From: Nemania diffusa
Taxonomy: Eukaryota > Ascomycota > Sordariomycetes > Xylariales > Xylariaceae
DNA length: 64,000 bases
Assembly (NCBI GenBank): GCA_038501195.1
Contig: JBBPUQ010000002.1
Span: forward strand, 3,658,001-3,722,000
Reading direction: 5' to 3'
In this document: one piece after another, positions 47,034-59,636 of the stretch
Layout of the letters: every line of letters starts with the position of its first letter
How positions within the stretch are numbered: the stretch's first letter is position 1
The notes under the pieces: model-generated
Told to the model about the DNA's origin: nothing
What the model saw: the letters and a program-made list of their open reading frames with translations, nothing else
Database searches by the model: none
Position numbers and translations under genes: made by a program

Positions 47034-49309
47034 ATGGACGACCTTGGGCCTCCTCGCCACCCGGAATACTATCGCCCTCTTACTCCGGGCTTCATCCGAG
47101 TATTCGAGCTTGAGGCAGGCAGGTTCTCGGACCCCATAGTTGGACGGCTAGTGGCCCAGACAGTTGACGGGGAGCCGTATGAAGCCGTATCGTACGTGTG
47201 GGGCGACACGCGAGACCGGCACGACATCACCATCGACGGGGCGACGCTTTCCGTTACCACCAACCTGCATGGGGCCCTCACGGCCTTCCGCCCTTGGCCC
47301 CTGTCTAGTATCAGCCACGGTTTAGATCCAGATCCGGGTATGGGACAGACGCAGCGACAGGCGCGGCGGTTATGGGTCGACGCCGTGGTGAGTTACCGCT
47401 GGAGTCATTTTGTTCCCTTTCTAGTAACTTGAGAGCTCCCGAATTGTCTCAGGGGTATGTTTCGGGAGCATGTTTCGAGAGCTGTAGAACTACGCAAAAG
47501 AGTAATTACTGACTCCAGCGGCTGTAGTGCATCAACCAGGAGGACCTGCCGGAGCGCACGTCGCAGATAGAGCTGATGGGGCGCATTTTTGCTGGCGCGC
47601 GCCGTGTACTTGCTTGGCTTGGTTGGGAGGAGGGCGAAGTGGGCCGTCGCCACATGCAGGCTGCCATCCGCTTTATTCACTTCTTTATGGAAGACCCAGA
47701 AGCCGGCCTGCGCGATGCACGCATTCTCCTCCACCACGACGTGGCCGATAGCCCTGCCGGGCGCCTCACTCCCGTCTCTGTGGACGACCAGCGCCGGTTC
47801 GAGGAACAAGCCCGCACGTGGGAGTCTATCAAGGTCTTCTTCGAGATCGAGTATTTCCACCGCACCTGGATTGTGCAGGAACTTGGCCTTGCGCGCGAAG
47901 CCATTATGTGCACGGCGCTCAAGCCCACCGACGACGTGGCCAAGATCAAGGACCAGACCTTGGAAATAGATTTAGTTGACTGGCCGCTGGTGGGCCGGTT
48001 CGTCCGGTTCCTAGACTATAGCGGTGCCTCGTTGGTGACGCATCTCGGCTTGCTGACGTGGGTCGCTCACCACATCTTGATGGTCTGGGAGATGAAGGAA
48101 GACGGCACACCCGACTGTGATTTCCTTACCGGCATGCACTGGACGCGCATCCTTGGAGTGACGGACGCGCGGGATCGTGTATATAGTCTTCTCGGTCACC
48201 CGCTCGCCGTCATAGACGGTGAACTCGTGATCAAACCCAATTACACTGTTACGCGCGGGGTCATATACACAAAGCTAGCCGCCAACCTCATCCGGAAGAC
48301 GAAGAATCTCTACGTCGTCAACCTCGTCGACCACGAGGACGACCCCGCCGTAGAAGCAAGGGACTGGGATCCCGAGGACGAAGGTAGGATGCCTAGTTGG
48401 GTGCCCGACTGGCATAGCATCAACCGGACAACGCCCCTACACTACCCAATCGCTGCGGCCGATAACGAGGACGCCGAGATCTCGATCGATGGGGAAATAG
48501 AGGGCGCGGAGGGAATACCCCTACCACATCTCCGAGTCCGGGGCTGGATCGTCGACGAGATCTCGGCCGTGTCGCGACGCATGGAGACGACTGACTTTCC
48601 CGTAACGCACCTGACCCGAGAACGCGCCAAGACGAATCCCTGGTGGCTCGACCACCTCTGGGAGGTGGTGTTTCCCACCGAAGGCTCCGCGGACCGCGAT
48701 GCGCTCGCGGTGCTAGACACGCTGTCGCTAGCCTTGCCGCTAGGCGCCAAGGTAGAGGACCAGTCGGAGAACAAGGTAGGACCAAAGCAGGCGCTAGAGG
48801 AACACTATCGGGCATTTGCCGCCTATGTCCTCGAGTATCACGAACTGCGGCGTAGCGCGTCCGAGGCCGGTAGTGGCAGCATCGACAGCGACGGTCGCGC
48901 TCTGCCCGCCCGCTCCCTATATGACTGCCTCCCGACCGAGGTCCAAGCCGAGCTGCGGCGGCGGGCGGCAGGAACCACCAGCGGGAGATGGATCGAGTGC
49001 ATGACGTGGCCAGCGATGTGTCGGGTTGTGTACCGGACAGCGTCGGGCCTCGTGGGCATGGGCTCGCGCGTCACGCGGCCGGGGGACCTTGTTTGCCGCG
49101 TGCGGGGCTCGCCTGTGCTGATGACGCTGCGTCGGATCCGGGATCTCGGTGCTGGCCAGCGGATCAGGACCGAGACCAGGACCGGGATTGACGCCGCGAC
49201 GATCTCTTGCGCTTTTATTGGGCCCACCGCTGTTCCGGCCCGCATAAAAAAGGACGCTGTTGACGGTGGAGAGTTTAGCGAGAAGCCAGCCTCCTTTCGC
49301 ATTGTGTAG
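47034..49309 (+). CDS. HET-domain protein
   Basis: Second heterokaryon-incompatibility protein, unrelated in detail to the one at 38.7 kb. Exon 1 47034-47387 and exon 2 47528-49309 join exactly at the family motif, VDAV|CINQ, via a 140-nt GTGAGT...TAG intron, giving 711 residues. HET motifs: YEAVSYVWGDTRDRHDITID, TTNLHGALTAFR, RRLWVDAVCINQEDLPERTS, QIELMGRIFAGARRVLAWLG and YFHRTWIVQELGLAREAIM, then TDARDRVYSLLGHP. The C-terminal part resembles other long HET proteins with no separate known domain. Strongly GC-rich coding sequence, unlike the flanking AT-rich DNA. Confidence 0.92.
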
Positions 49310-50538
49310 GCCTTGCTCGTTAGCCGCGCTATGGTAATAGTCCTATCGTTGTCGTGTGTTGATGTTGTAAACGTGTTGAAGTTAAGTACGTTACTTCTAC
49401 TTTGTTCTAATACCTTTTCCTGTTCTTATTTAACCAAAAATCAACTTATCAGATTCAAAGGTAAGAGAGAGAACTAGAATACCCTGCTTGCCGATCTTTT
49501 AAGACCTCTTATTAGTCCACAGGTCTAATCTTTTATAGCCCATTTGGAGTGCTATATCTTCTTATATAAGCTTAGGCACAGGTTATGGGCGCATTAGGGC
49601 TGCAGATCTATTCTATCTCGGAATAGCACATATAATATTACCTAAGCATATCGATCTGGCTGTCTTGGACAGCATCAATCGAACCCTCGCGGAGCTTTGA
49701 CTTCTAGGTACCGTTTAAGATGATCTCGGTATCTAATACTTGCAATCATTGACCATACATTTTTAGCTCGCTATGGTCTTCACCTCGTGCCACGGCAGTG
49801 TCGTGTTCGCTCAGCTTCGTCGGTAATCCTAGAACATACCGGACGACTAGACGAAATTGTGACAAGTACACGGATGCTGTCCCCAAGCTCTTGGTTCTGC
49901 GCAAAGCCGTCCGCTAACTGGGCAAGTCTATATCCGCACCGCCGTCGTCTTCATCATAGGCGAGTCTTATCATAATAATATTGAATTCGCCACAGATTCC
50001 ATATAACAACTTGGAAGCTGCTCCTCGGCCCCTGTATCCTGGACATGGGTCCGTAATTGAATTCCCCTTCAGTTAATATACCGAATAAGATCATATCCAT
50101 TAATTATATCTGACAGTTACTCCATTACTCCTACAACATCAATACCACAATCAATCGCTACAGTCACCCTTGACAAGAAAATATTCAACGGGAATTTTAC
50201 ACAACCGGAATAGCAATTTAAAAATAAATTTTATTTTATTTTTCAACTCCGACAATACATACCATATATCAATGGGTTTTTGGGAGTTATATGTCAGGAT
50301 ATAGTAGAGATCACTAGCCTGATTGAACCGAGCATCACGGAGGAACCTCCACTCGAGGTAGATGCATTAATGAATTAAAAGGGACTACGATGATAAAACG
50401 CTCATCGACAGATGGTTCGTCTTAGAAAAACTCTAGCCATGTTTGTTTATGTGGACTAAAGCCCATAGTGGGATACCTCCCAGGTAGCAACGATATACTA
50501 GATGAGATCTTGATTCTATACTATGTGCCTTCGCTGTC
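49310..50538. other. Convergent intergenic region
   Basis: 1.23 kb between the HET gene (+) and the oxidase (-), tail to tail. AT-rich from 50200 to 50280. Only short frames; no RNA gene recognised. Confidence 0.55.
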
Positions 50539-51595
50539 TCAATGAAAATTGTCGTTATCAAAGAAGACAAACAGGCGAACCTCGACAGATCTGCGCGCGG
50601 GTGCGTCAGTAGCCGAAGAGGAATCCTGGAAACCACCATGCGGGGTGCCACGGAATCGATCAGTGCGACAGTCATAGTCCTTAAACAGGATCGCCTCATC
50701 GGGGGTCATGGTGCTGGCGTACCAGAAGGTGAGTTCGTCGGCGCGCTCGGGCTGGTATTTGAGCCAGTTCTCGTACTGCTTGTACTGCAGCACGTACTCT
50801 GGGTTGTTATAGCGGTAGATGCGCGCGATGTCGTCTGCGTAGCTCATGGGTCCCACGCGACTGTGGTCGACGATGAGGAGGGGCCACTGCTGAACGGGGA
50901 TCCCGATGGGTCGCCACACGTTGACGATGGCCCAGCGCTTGTGCTTCGTGATGAGGCTCTTTATCCCCTCCTCGCCCAGCTCGCGCACCGCGTGCTGCAT
51001 GGCCGTGGTGTGGTCGTTATCGACGTGCACCGTCGATGCGGGCTGCGACACGCCGGTGCGCATGAAGAAGACCTCGTCGGGGTGATAGCCCAGCGTCTGG
51101 CTCCGCACCCTGGAGTGAAAGGGAATCACATGGGCCGCGCCCGTGTACTGCTTCACGAGTTGGGCCGTCTCGGTCCAGTACTTGGCTTGGATGTTGGCCT
51201 TGCCCTCAGGGGACGTGTGGTCGAGTAACTCGGCCTCGGTGAGCTTGGTCGGGAATTTGACGAGTTCCCAACCCATGGAGTCGAACTTCCCAGGAGGGCT
51301 ACGGGCGCGCACGTCCTGAACCTTGACGTCGAGAATCTTCTTGCCTTTGATGTTAGTCTCCCCCGTCGTGGGGTCAACAAACGCGGTCTACATATAGTAA
51401 GAACTGCTTAGTGTTTCGGGGGCTTGCAGGAGTAGAAAGAGCAAAATACGCCCGTTAAGGGAATTCGTGTCTCTGAGACAGGCCGAGAGGGGGGATAAAA
51501 GACTCCAGCGGACTTACCTGGCCGTCTGATGTGCCGTCGAACATCTCGACGCGGCCCATCGTGCTGGGAATTGTGCTTGCAATCATGGTTGCCAT
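50539..51595 (-). CDS. GA4-desaturase-like / AsaB-type hydroxylase-desaturase
   Basis: Member of the fungal family often named 'GA4 desaturase' or AsaB-like; relatives are Fe/2-oxoglutarate-type oxidases in metabolite clusters. Exon 1 51518-51595 and exon 2 50539-51387 join in phase (GTAAGT...TAG) to 308 residues. Features: MGRVEMFDGTSDGQ then TAFVDPTTGETNIKGKK; PFHSRVRSQTLGYHPDEVFF; a likely iron-binding HxD in STVHVDNDHTT; RWAIVNVWRPIGIPVQQWPL; and VDHSRVGPMSYADD, giving a second His. ELTFWYASTMTPDEAILFKD and the CRTDRFRGTPHGGFQDSSS end are family-typical. The actual substrate cannot be read from sequence. Confidence 0.9.
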
Positions 51596-52143
51596 GATGA
51601 TTTCCAGTAAAGAGATGAATACCTTGAAACTTGCTAGTAGCCGGGCAGTTAAACCCTGACAAATAAAATGAGTGCAAGCCGAGTTGATATCTGATATGCC
51701 AAACTGACGACGGCGGAGATCAGCTCGTACAAATCAACATTTTTCGGTAGTATTATCTCAGCCAGCCTGGATAAGTGCGAATACATTAATGTACTTTGAA
51801 TATCATGGAATGTTTCGATCATACGTGTCAGCACCGAAGAGCTTAGAACCTCGACAAGTCAGCGGAGCAGGAATAGAGGAATACAGGACTACAGGACTAC
51901 GGGGCTACGGGAATACAGGAAGGCAGGAACAAGGAAACTCCGGCTCGGTGTTTGAAGAGGACTCCCTCTAGGGTAATATGCTGACATGTGTAATACGGCT
52001 TAGAGTGAGACGGGAATCGGTTCAAACTTCAGGCGATTAGGTATTACTACGATATGCTCGAAGCCAACTTAGGAGCTCTTATAAACCGCCGAAGAGCCCA
52101 CAGTGAACACTGTTCAGCACGGCTCCTTCTTCAAACGCCCGCT
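51596..52143. other. Divergent intergenic region with a degenerate minisatellite
   Basis: About 550 bp between the oxidase (-) and the sulfotransferase-like gene (+), likely holding both promoters. A degenerate tandem of GGACTACAGG/GGAATACAGG-like units lies at about 51870-51925. Confidence 0.55.
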
Positions 52144-52991
52144 ATGGCAAGATTGATCGACAAGCTGCCCGACAAGAAAGAAAGGGAGATGCAGGTGCTT
52201 GTTCTCGGCATGCCTCGAACAGGCAGCATCTGTAAGTGCTATTCAACTTTAGTATTGAGTCGAAGACTAATCATGACGATAAAAAAGCCATTCGTACGGC
52301 TCTCGGGCAGCTAGGCTATAAGAGCTTCCACGGTGGTATCTTACATGAAACCCCCGAGCTGTACCCGGCCTGGGAGGAGGCTCTACGTGCCAAGTACCTC
52401 AACGAGGGACAGAAGTTTGGACGCCGCGAGTTCGACAAGCTCCTCGGCAACTTCGACGCCACTTGCAATTTGCCCGGCGCAATGCTCGCTGAAGAGCTAG
52501 TCAAGGCGTACCCGAATGCTAAGGTGGTTCTAACAACGCGCGATGTGGACAAATGGCAGGCATCCATGAAGACAACTGTTGACGCCACCTTCGGCTGGAA
52601 GGCATTTGAGTGGCTTGCCCCATTTGACCCGGTCTGGGGCCCCTGGTGGAGGTACCACAAGCTGGAACACGCGGTGCGGCCCTTGATATCCCCCAACGGT
52701 GAACGCCAGGGATACCTGGATCACTACGCGAACATGAGGTCCATTGTAGAGCCCGAACGCTTGCTGGAGTACCGCGTTGGCGAGGGGTGGGATCGTCTCT
52801 GTGCCTTTCTCGGTAAAGAGATTCCCGATCACCCCTTTCCTCATGTGAACGACAAGGGCCAGTTTATCGTCGGGAGGAAACAGAGGCTCTGGCATGCCTT
52901 TGGTTGCATGCTCGTCCGCGTGGTCCCTTTCACTGTTCTAGCGCTGGGCGCTGCTGTACTGGGTTGGCGTAACGTGGGACGGTGGACGTAG
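52144..52991 (+). CDS. Sulfotransferase-like P-loop protein with C-terminal membrane anchor
   Basis: Family of fungal sulfotransferase-like proteins (Pfam Sulfotransfer_4 type), substrate unknown. Exon 1 52144-52231 and exon 2 52288-52991 join at ATC T|CC (Ser) to give 263 residues. The PAPS 5'-phosphate loop is MQVLVLGMPRTGSISIRTAL; NAKVVLTTRDVDKWQASM holds the 3'-phosphate-binding Arg/Ser region; then LEYRVGEGWDRLCAFLGKEI and PDHPFPHVND. The end WHAFGCMLVRVVPFTVLALG continues as a hydrophobic helix, a probable tail anchor. An in-frame ATG at 52054 would add 30 residues without family similarity, so I use 52144. Confidence 0.88.
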
Positions 52992-53656
52992 CTACATCAT
53001 AGATAGACATGATTTACATAATGTACCTGTTTTAAGTTGCAAAAGTCTTGTTTATTTATACAACTGCTATGAACTGACGCCAGTGACTACAAGAACTCTA
53101 CGATCATAGTAACTTCAGATTGCCCATAACCGAATGGAAAGAAGATACTACAGTACTAGTAGCTATAAAGGGGCACGTGGCTGTCATACGGTTGTTAGAT
53201 AGTATCTAAGCTGAAGATACTAGTAATTATATAGTTTAATCATATCAAGTGAGTATTTAAGTGCTAGGTCAATACCCCTTACAAATTTGCCGTAAGCAGG
53301 TACCTATTCATCACCCGTACCAATCTATAGATAGATATTAAATACTAAGTATATATTAACTTCTGCTGTGCCCAATCTATACGCACTTTATAAACAGCCT
53401 TTCTAACTTGGTTCGCTGCTGAGCTATCCATGGTCAGTTGATTTCTCTGTAGCTTCAACTCCCTTTGTGTGAGCGCGCCCTCTTCTAAGCTGACTCCGGG
53501 ATCTGCTATGCTAACCAAGCTGCCAGTCTTATTGTCAGACATCATGGTTACACACGTGCCCCAGTATTTGTGCATTTCACTTCTGACTTAATACATGCTG
53601 AACTTGGACTTCCCCAATCTCATCTAATTCTGCATCTTGGCGCCTCCCGTCATGAC
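52992..53656. other. Convergent intergenic region
   Basis: 0.66 kb between the sulfotransferase-like gene (+) and the zinc-finger gene (-). A 76-codon minus-strand frame at 53345-53575 has no recognisable motif and may be chance. Otherwise AT-rich. Confidence 0.45.
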
Positions 53657-54187
53657 TCAGGGGCCCAGCTGGAAAATCGGGCCGAGGCTGCTCAGAATCG
53701 CAAGCTGGCTGGGCCGTGGCCGCCCATTGGAGTAGCGTCGGATACGGTTGCAGCTCTGTTTTGCGAGATGTGTGTCGCGAGCTGAGGTGCGCGTGAACAC
53801 AGCGCCGCACATGGGACAAGTACACTTGGCACTGCTTCCCGACCGTTCGCGCACATGGCGGCGGTAGTTACTGCGCGAGGAGAACTCACGGCCGTTGCAG
53901 CCATGATCCCAACATTGAGGTTTGCTGCTATTACTGCTGGCGCTGCTATTATTATCACTACTGTCGAGGCTAGTGCGCTCCGTTGTTGTCGAACCCGACC
54001 CCGACTCCATCTCTTTTACCGCCGTCGTGGAGTTCGGGTCTGTGACTGGGCCCGTGCCCGGTCCTAAATGTGGATATATGTACGGAATGAGTTCGGCGAG
54101 GTCCTCGGCGTCATCTTGGACCATCTCCCCCAAGCTTACGTGCAGGGGTGCGAACTGGCCACCATGTGAAATACTCGAGACTTGATT
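53657..54187 (-). CDS. C2H2/C2HC zinc-finger protein, first exon unresolved
   Basis: Probable DNA-binding protein. Coding sequence from about 54187 to the stop at 53657. The N-terminal part is acidic ([18 protein letters not shown]) and Ser/Thr/Asn-rich. Two zinc-finger-like units follow: [20 protein letters not shown] and [20 protein letters not shown] ending in SC, the second of C2HC form. The basic tail is [13 protein letters not shown]. No ATG begins the frame at its 5' end; an acceptor CGCAG|AAT near 54187 suggests an upstream first exon, possibly as short as an ATG codon before a GTCTAG donor. The first internal ATG (54124) would still keep both fingers. It lies between metabolic genes, so a local regulator is possible. 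Confidence 0.7.
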   Translation of the reverse strand, partial: NQVSSISHGGQFAPLHVSLGEMVQDDAEDLAELIPYIYPHLGPGTGPVTDPNSTTAVKEMESGSGSTTTERTSLDSSDNNSSASSNSSKPQCWDHGCNGREFSSRSNYRRHVRERSGSSAKCTCPMCGAVFTRTSARDTHLAKQSCNRIRRYSNGRPRPSQLAILSSLGPIFQLGP

Positions 54188-55112
54188 CTGCGACACCCTT
54201 ATGAGTCTGTCAGTAGCTTTGCCCTAGGTAACATCATCGGCTAGACCATAGCTCTCCTATACTAACCAGTCGTGATTTAAAATACTATAATACATGGGAT
54301 TTCTATTAGCATCATACACAATGTCTCAGGTGTCGATAAGATATTCTAGTCATATCAAATCTCGACTATTGCAGCGGAGTCTCAAAACTTACTCATTTAT
54401 GCATGTGGTCCGCCGGTGTTCATACATGGCAGCAAAAGATGTAGGCGAGGCATCTAACACAAAGGTTGAGTCCATTGGTTGCGTAATCTGGGGATTTCAA
54501 AAGGCCTATACGTGTAAGATGATATACAGTGACATATAGATATCGAATGTCTATACCAGGGTACTAAAGTACTTATATATTCAACATTGTGCCGATATCT
54601 TTGTAGGAGTTGGTGATTTCTCAGTCCCTACGTAACTACATCATACGATAAACTCCGGTGCTCGGCTAAGGTAGGCTAAGACTACTTACTCAGGAGACAA
54701 TTGATCAACTGACTGTGAGTGTCTCGGCATTTATCTCAAGTAGGGAGAATATGAGGTAAGCACAAATTAGTTACGGCAAAGTAAAATATGGCGTTATATA
54801 CAAACAGGTACCAGTATGTATTATTAGCCACTTCTTCAAATCCGGTATCCATTACACAGCGGTGGAAGGGGTTCGAATGTGTATTATAGAGAATGTAGCT
54901 TCGACACTAACCCACGTGAAACATGATAAAAAGAGTATTTAGTAGTACAATTACTCGTGAGACCTTCCTTTCTAGGTCCTCGTATGGAAGGTAGCTGACA
55001 TACAAGACGCTGTTCTCTCCATTGCCGTCGTTATCATTTAATTTGCCTACGTAGCTAGTTCTTCCTCTTCATCGCTCAGGTTTTTCTCTTTCGGTTACTT
55101 ACTGAAATAGAT
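54188..55112. other. Divergent intergenic region
   Basis: 0.9 kb between the zinc-finger gene (-) and the citrate-synthase-like gene (+). The left end may hold the first exon of the former. AT-rich, no other gene. Confidence 0.5.
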
Positions 55113-56663
55113 ATGGACTCTCTCCACATCGTTGACTCCCGCACTGGGAGCGGCTACACAGTTTCGATTCAGGATAACTACATTCTAGCAAGCGATATCC
55201 AGAAGATCACGGCCCCTCGTACTCGGGTGGCGAATGAAGACGCGAGTGAAAATGCTGAGACACTCCGTATCTTGGACCATGGGTTGGAGAATACGGCCGT
55301 AGTGAAATCCAGCATCACTCTCATGTAAGCAATACCGCGAACCCCTTTATACTACGTCCGTAGTCAATACTTAGAGATGGAATTTCAGTGATGGCCGTAA
55401 AGGCTTGATTCAATATCGAGGTCTTCCTATCGAGCAGCTGTTCCACAATTGCGTCTACGAAGACGTAATGCATCTCATCATCTGGGGCAAGTTTCCGGAG
55501 CAGCGACAGAAAGAGGAAGTGCGAGATGTGATGAGCAAGGCCATGGTGCCGACTCCAAGCGTCATTAATGTCATTTCTTCTTTTCCGTAAGTACTTGTGG
55601 GATTGTTCAGAGGCTTGAGTCATGTTCGATTCTTACTCATCGTAGACGAGATGCAGAGACGTGTCCTATGCTCCTGGCGGGGATGAGCGCTTTCATGGCC
55701 TCCGACAAGGTCATGGGCGCTACTCGTCGTCAACAAAAACCCATGTTCCATGGAAATCTCGAGGTAGCCGACCAAGCACTTCAGAGGACTATTGCCTATC
55801 TAGCCACCACTATCGCTTTGGTACACTGTCATAAAGCCGAGGTGGCGTTTACGCCGCCTGAGTCCGGCCGATCGTTACTTGGCAACCTCCTTCTAATGAT
55901 GGGTGTCCAAAATGCCGAGACAGCCGAAAGGTGTCTTGAGAAGCTCTGGATCTTGTATGCAGACCACGAGCTTACCAACTCAACGGCTGCTGTGCTGCAC
56001 GCTGGTTCGACCCTGACAGATCCCGTGTCAGCCATCATCTCTGGTATCGTGTCTGGCTTCGGACCTTTGCATGGCGGCGCTATTGATCTAGCATACGATG
56101 CTTTTCGTCTTATCGGAACACCCGAAAATGTCCCAACTTTCATTGCTGGCATCAAGGCCCGGAAAGGTAGGTTGTTCGGATACGGCCACCGAATTTACAA
56201 GACCAAAGACCCTCGCGTGGCCCTGATCCAGGAACTTATGCAACAACACCGCTCAGCTGTCGATGCTAATCCTCTGCTACGAATTGCCATGACTGTTGAT
56301 AAAATTGCCAATGAGGACCCATACTTTGCTGAGAGGGGTTTGAAGGCAAACGCCGACTTGTTGGGTTGTTTCCTTTACACGGCCATGTATGTGTCTGCGG
56401 ATTTTATCTCGTTAGCTTGAATTTTGCTAACCATTTGTTATTACTACAGGGGGTTTGACAAAGAGATGATTGTCCCAATCATTATCCTCTCTAGGGTCCC
56501 AGGTGCTTTGGCACATTGGCGTGAGAGTCTGAGTAAGTCCATACTTTGCCAGCTTGTTCAAATATCTGCATAATATGAAAAACTAAAACCAAGAACAGCT
56601 CAACCGGTCAAGCTTTGGAGATCACAGCAGATCTACGAGCCTGAGAGGGTTGTTTGTGCATAG
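55113..56663 (+). CDS. Citrate synthase-like enzyme, no mitochondrial presequence
   Basis: Condenses an acyl-CoA with a 2-oxoacid such as oxaloacetate. Exons 55113-55324, 55389-55586, 55646-56386, 56450-56532 and 56599-56663 join in phase to 432 residues. Conserved elements: DGRKGLIQYRGLPIEQL, HELTNSTAAVLHAGSTLTDP, catalytic His in GFGPLHGGAIDLAYDA, second His in RLFGYGHRIYKTKDPR, Asp in LKANADLLGCFLYTAMGFDK, and VPGALAHWRESL. Thus the catalytic triad His-His-Asp is intact. The N-terminus (MDSLHIVDSRTGSGYTVSIQ) lacks a targeting peptide and the C-terminus (ERVVCA) is not a canonical peroxisomal signal, so it is probably cytosolic. Such extra citrate synthases in fungi include alkylcitrate synthases of metabolite clusters; that assignment is inference. 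Confidence 0.92.
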
Positions 56664-56929
56664 GTTGGCGACCATATATCGATTCTATGCATAGAGCAAA
56701 GGTTCAATTGCAGGCAGCTAGTTCTATGAACTGTGTGTTGATACTCCCTCCTTACGTACTTGTGGATTTAGAATGTGAAGCGATGAAATTCATTGTGATA
56801 GATCTAAGCATATACATTTTCGATTAAATAGATTCAGACACTCTACAGCTACACCGTGGAGCATTTTACTTAAACGTTGTAACACTATTGCTACACTAAG
56901 CCATCATTAGTAGTTAATAATCTCTTACA

Positions 56930-59631
56930 AAGGGTGTACAAGCTTGAAGCTGAGACCTTTAATACTTCATAATATACTAATATTAAAAAGATATTGTGTT
57001 AGATAATATTTGTAGTAATAAAGAGAGTTATGTTAACCCTAATTAATTTAATCTTGAAGTTATTACTTCTAATTTGTTTAATTATAAGACACGCTGGGTA
57101 AAATACTGTAAAGCAGGTATAAGTAGCTAACTATTGTGCATATAATAATGTTTTATATGTAAGAGGTTAATTGTTAAAAATAAGCTTTTTAGATTAATTG
57201 AATTGATTAGTGTGATTATTGTTGTTGTATGTTACCGCTGTTCTAAGAGATTTTTTTCTAATATATAAAATAAGTATATAAGTAAAATCCTTTAAAATAA
57301 AAAATATTTTTTTTTAGTTAAAGCTTTTTAGTATTTAAAATATAAAGTTTAATTTATTTTTTATATATTTAATATATTTTTATAAAGCTAAGTTTTTAAA
57401 ATATTGTTTTAATTAATATAAAAAGTTTAAAATAAACTATAAATTAATTTAATAATTATTTTAAAAATATTAATAATAAAATAATAAAAAAACTAATTAA
57501 TACTTAAATAAATAAATAATTTAAAAATATATTAATTTTTTTTATTAATTTTTTATTATATTTTTAAATGTTTTAAATAATTTAAAACAATTTAATAATA
57601 TAATAAAATAATAAATATATATGTTTAAATAAATAAACGATATAATAAAATATATATTATTTTTTTAATTTTTTATTGTATTTTTAATTAATTTAAAAGT
57701 TATATATTAGTTTTAGTTTATATTAATTGATTTAAAAACTATAAAATTATTTTTAAAAATATTAAAATTAATTTAAAAGCTATAAATTAGTTTTAAACTA
57801 ATAATTTATTAATTTTTTTTTTTTAAAGTTTTTTTTTAAAACTTTTAAATTTTTATTAATAGCTTTTTTTATTTATTTTATTTATAATTTTTTTTTTATA
57901 TTGATTAAATTAAATTGTTTTAAAAAGTTTTTTTATTTTTTTTTTATAAAATTTTTTATAAATTTATTTATAATTATTTTATTTATAAATATATATTTAA
58001 TTTATAAATATTTTTATTAAACTTTTTGTTTTAATTAATAATTATATATATTAATATATTTTAATTTAATTTTTAAAACTGTTATTTTTTTATTTATTAG
58101 TTTTATTATTTATTAATTATTATATTTAATTGTTATATAGCTTTTTTTTAATTTAAAATTTAATTTTTTAAAAAATTAATTTATAAATAAGCTTTTTTTT
58201 AAAATTTACAATAGTATTAAAAGCTTTATTTCAATTGTTAAAATAATAATAATATTTTATTTTATAGTTTTTTATTTTATTATATTTTTAAATAAAATTA
58301 TTATATAAACTTATAAACTTTTATAGTTTAAAATATTATTAGCAAAAAAAAAATCGCTAATTATTATAAAATCATTTTTTGTTTTATATTAAAAAATATA
58401 ATATTTTATTTTATATAAATAAAAAATTATTTTATTAATAATAATATAATATTTAAAGCTTAAATTTAAATTAAATTAAATTAACTTTAAAGCTATAAAA
58501 ACAATATTAAATTAAATTATTATAATAATATATAAAATTAATTTAATTTTTTTTTAATAAAAATATATTAAAACTTAATTTATAATTTTATTATAAAATA
58601 AATATTTTTATATTTATATAAAAGTTTTTAATTTAATAGTAGATTTATTTAATTTATTGATTTTTTTAATATAAAAAATTTATAAAAGCTATAATAAATA
58701 TTTTTTATAATTTTTTATTATTTTTATATTTAAAAATTACTATAAATTATTATTATTAATTATTTAATATTTTTTTTAAAAAAACTATATAGCAATTAAA
58801 GCTATTTTTTTTTTAGCTTTTTTTATAAATAACAATTATATTGTTAATATAAATAAAAATTAAAATGTTATTTTTAATATAACAATAAAGTTTATAAAAA
58901 ATCAATAAAAATTTTATTTTTTTTAATAAATCTATTAATTTTTTTTATTATAAAAGTAATAATTTTTATAAACTATATAATATTTTAAAAAGTTATAAAA
59001 CTATTAAAAATTTTTTATAATTTAAAAATATTTTTATATAAATTTTTTTATTTAATTTAATATTTATAAAAATATTTATAATATTATATTATTTAAATTT
59101 AAAATTAAACTTAATTATAATAGCTATTAAAATTTTAAAAATTTTTTTAACTAAAATAAAAATATAAGTTTTTTTTATTTATTAAAAAGTTATTAATTTT
59201 TATAAATTATTAACTTTATTTTATATTTTTAAAAAAAAAAATTTTATTAAATTTATATATATAAATTTATATATAATTAAAAAAAAGCTTTTTTTTTATT
59301 TTAATAAAATTAATTTTTATTTAAAACTTTATTTTTTTATAACTAGTTAAATAAGTTTTTTATTAAATATATTTTTAAATTTTTATAAAATTATAACAAT
59401 AATAATAAATCTTTTTAATTAATTAATAGTTTTTTTTTTAATTTTATTACTAGTTTTTTTAATAAATTAATTATTTTTTTTTTATTATTTTAATTTTTTT
59501 TAAAATAGCAATAAAAACATTTTATTAATTTAACTTTTATATTTTTTATAATTAATTTATTATATATTTTTATTATAATATTTAAATATTTAAAATTAAA
59601 TATAGCTTTTTAATAGCTTTTATAAAATATT
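56930..59631. other. Extremely AT-rich block (RIP-type heterochromatic DNA), left part
   Basis: From about 56930, and strongly after 57240, the sequence is almost only A and T. The few C and G left are mostly in AGCT, CTT/AAG and ACT/AGT contexts, while CA/TG, CC and CG are rare. No open reading frame or RNA gene. This is what saturating RIP of repeated DNA leaves in ascomycetes; a centromeric or subtelomeric location is possible but not shown. Confidence 0.8.
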
Positions 59632-59636
59632 ATTTT

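Noticed and set aside
53345..53575. 76-codon minus-strand frame
   Set aside because: No motif and no clear link by splice sites to the zinc-finger gene above it.
45146..56663. Full secondary-metabolite gene cluster
   Set aside because: No PKS, NRPS, terpene synthase or transporter is present, so only a loose accessory group can be claimed.
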